Of a stretch of DNA of 5,366 nucleotides, positions 4,195 to 5,366 are shown in pieces. Numbering within the stretch: the stretch's first letter is position 1; every line of letters starts with the position of its first letter. A program made the position numbers and the translations under genes. Source of the DNA: JBGPIK01 sp041484845 (GTDB taxonomy: Bacteria; Desulfobacterota; Binatia; UBA9968); NCBI GenBank assembly GCA_041484845.1, contig JBGPIK010000452.1, forward strand, positions 1 through 5,366. The letters run 5' to 3'. The notes under the pieces are model-generated. The model was not told where the DNA came from. It did no database searches and saw nothing but the letters and a program-made list of their open reading frames with translations.

Positions 4195-5366
4195 GTGGAT
4201 ACGCTACATACAGTGCTTAATCGCGGCTGCAGTATCTGGGACAAAACACGAATGCCGGAACAAGAGTTGCGCCGGCGCCTCGACCATGTGCACGTGGGAA
4301 TGAAGCAGCGTAACATTGATTTGTTACTGGTTTACGGCGATTCGTGGAAGTTCGGCCATCTCGCCTATGTGAGCCATTTCATTCCGAAGAATCGCGGCGC
4401 GCTGGCGGTTATTCCCTTGGAGGGAGAGCCTGCGCTGGTGATTCAGGAACCGAGCCGGAACAATCCGTTTTCGAGCACGCTCACCTGGATCAAGGAAACT
4501 CACTCCGTGGGAAAATTCGCCCAGGGATTAAGCGAAGCCTTGAAAACGAGAGGGCTGAAGCCAAGGCGCGTCGGCCTGGCGGCCGTGGAAGAACAGCTGA
4601 ATATCAGAGAGTGGCGCGAGATCGAGAAATTATTAGAAAACGTCGAATGGGTGAACATGGGCGATTATCTGAGTTCTCTCAGGCTAATCAAATCGTCCGT
4701 CGAGCTATCGCTAATCAAGGAAGCCACCGCCATTCTCGAACAAGCGTTGGCGCGATTCGAACAAACCGCCAGCCCGGGCCAAAAGGAATACCAGGTCATG
4801 GCCGAGCTCGAACGTGAGGCCAGACGACGGGGAGTGGAAGACTTTCGTCTGTTGTTGGCGCGTTCCAGCACGCCCAAGATTGGACTCAGGCCCGCGCTAG
4901 ATTCGGCCTTGCAAAAAGGTGAGGCAGTGTTGATTCTGATCGCGGCTTCATATCAGCGCTATTGGTCAGAGCTTGGCCAAACGTATTGTCTCGGCCGGCC
5001 GTCTGAGAAAATAGCGAAGGATCATGAAACGGCAAAGGACATATTTCAGCGTCTGGTTACGAGCATCAGCTCTTCTATCCAAACAAGCGCCTCCACCTCT
5101 TTTCTCCCCCGCGAGCGGGGGGGGATGGAAGGAGGGGGTTCTGCGATTTTACCCGGTGAGCTTCCCGGCCCTGTGCGGGCCTCGGTCGAGTCGTATGGAC
5201 TGGGAAATGGGTTGGGCTTGGATCTGAGCGAAGAGCCGTCTTTGAGCAGCGCAACAAAAGAGCCGATCAAAGCCGGCATGGTGTTGACGCTCCGGGCCTG
5301 TTTTACCGGCGAGCAGTCGGGCAGCGCGCTCATCTCGCGTCCTTATCTAGTCACCGACTCGGGACC
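4195..5366 (+). CDS. Second M24-fold (Xaa-Pro aminopeptidase-like) protein, metal site lost; 3' end outside window
   Basis: A frame from GTG 4195 stays open for 390 codons to the window edge. Residues about 25-160 form a creatinase_N-like domain (RNIDLLLVYGDSWKFGHLAYVS, broken here as RNIDLLLVYG, 39-48, then a Leu/Val-rich sheet). The M24 domain follows from about 163. The stretch KGEAVLILIAASYQRYWSEL (241-260) plus GQTYCLG aligns without gaps to the family motif GD-x-V-x(2)-D...Y-x-S-D-x-T-R-T. Aligned metal positions read Leu248 and Glu259, then Asn338 in GNGLGL, Arg367 in GMVLTLRA, and Ser381. The substrate-binding His before the GD motif is also absent (PKIGLRPAL), and the Arg of the R-T pair is Gln262. 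All standard catalytic residues are therefore missing or changed. Between the QTY motif and GNGLGL it has roughly 18 more residues than usual (about 286-322), low in complexity and encoded by a GC-rich palindrome. It follows the first M24 gene on the same strand and could be its partner subunit. Confidence 0.82.
   Translation, partial: MDTLHTVLNRGCSIWDKTRMPEQELRRRLDHVHVGMKQRNIDLLLVYGDSWKFGHLAYVSHFIPKNRGALAVIPLEGEPALVIQEPSRNNPFSSTLTWIKETHSVGKFAQGLSEALKTRGLKPRRVGLAAVEEQLNIREWREIEKLLENVEWVNMGDYLSSLRLIKSSVELSLIKEATAILEQALARFEQTASPGQKEYQVMAELEREARRRGVEDFRLLLARSSTPKIGLRPALDSALQKGEAVLILIAASYQRYWSELGQTYCLGRPSEKIAKDHETAKDIFQRLVTSISSSIQTSASTSFLPRERGGMEGGGSAILPGELPGPVRASVESYGLGNGLGLDLSEEPSLSSATKEPIKAGMVLTLRACFTGEQSGSALISRPYLVTDSG
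5091..5142 (+). repeat. GC-rich palindromic repeat read in frame inside the second M24 gene
   Basis: The core is a perfect 7-bp inverted repeat, CCCCCGC (5106-5112) and GCGGGGG (5115-5121), around GA. It sits in a polarised context of C/T-rich sequence before (CTCCACCTCTTTTCTC) and G/A-rich sequence after (ATGGAAGGAGGGGG). This layout resembles the dispersed CTCCCCCGCGAGCGGGGGAG-type intergenic repeats seen in many environmental genomes (recollection, not a search). Here it lies in an open frame and encodes Ser/Thr, then LPRERGGMEGGGS. It contains an 8-G run (5117-5124) where a one-base change would shift the frame. Confidence 0.6.

Noticed and set aside
4344..4817. 157-codon plus-strand frame inside the second M24 gene
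   Set aside because: It is Arg/Glu/Gly-rich without motifs; the GTG-4195 frame across the same DNA carries clear M24 motifs.

Overview
The window comes from a moderately GC-rich Gram-negative bacterium. The evidence is an exported solute-binding protein with a Sec signal peptide and no lipobox, dense overlapping genes, and GTG starts. The style fits uncultured soil or sediment lineages of the Deltaproteobacteria/Desulfobacterota type: a NitT/TauT-type ABC cassette, many small palindromic intergenic repeats, and TTGAAC-rich arrays. That taxonomic guess is inference only; no phylogenetic marker is present.

Layout, all on the + strand. Positions 1-120 hold the last 39 codons of an unidentified gene. 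Positions 121-439 contain no convincing gene. They hold a 138-bp fold-back (MITE/REP-like) element with perfect 18-bp ends, then a 69-bp inverted array of 7-nt TTCAA/TTGAA units that runs up to the ribosome binding site of the next gene. Positions 440-2941 encode a complete NitT/TauT/SsuABC-type importer: periplasmic binding protein, inner-membrane permease and ATPase, with overlapping or nearly touching ends. The ATPase overlaps by 11 nt a 381-residue protein of the M24 (creatinase/aminopeptidase P/prolidase) fold at 2931-4076. A 118-bp gap filled with two tandem-repeat blocks (7-nt, then 9-nt units) separates it from a second M24-fold protein, which starts at a GTG at 4195 and runs off the end of the window.

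The genes read as one transcription unit: importer plus two cytoplasmic pita-bread-fold proteins. The importer probably brings in a small compound, and the M24-fold proteins probably act on it or sense it. The notable point is that neither M24 protein keeps the canonical Asp-Asp-His-Glu-Glu dinuclear metal site. The first reads Glu-Gln-His-His-Gly and the second Leu-Glu-Asn-Arg-Ser at the aligned positions. The first keeps the early His that serves as a catalytic residue in creatinase; the second has lost that too. They are therefore either metal-independent enzymes of the creatinase kind, or, for the second, a non-catalytic partner. The second M24 gene also carries a GC-rich palindromic repeat read in frame (about 5091-5142), including an 8-G homopolymer.

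The transported substrate cannot be deduced from the sequence.
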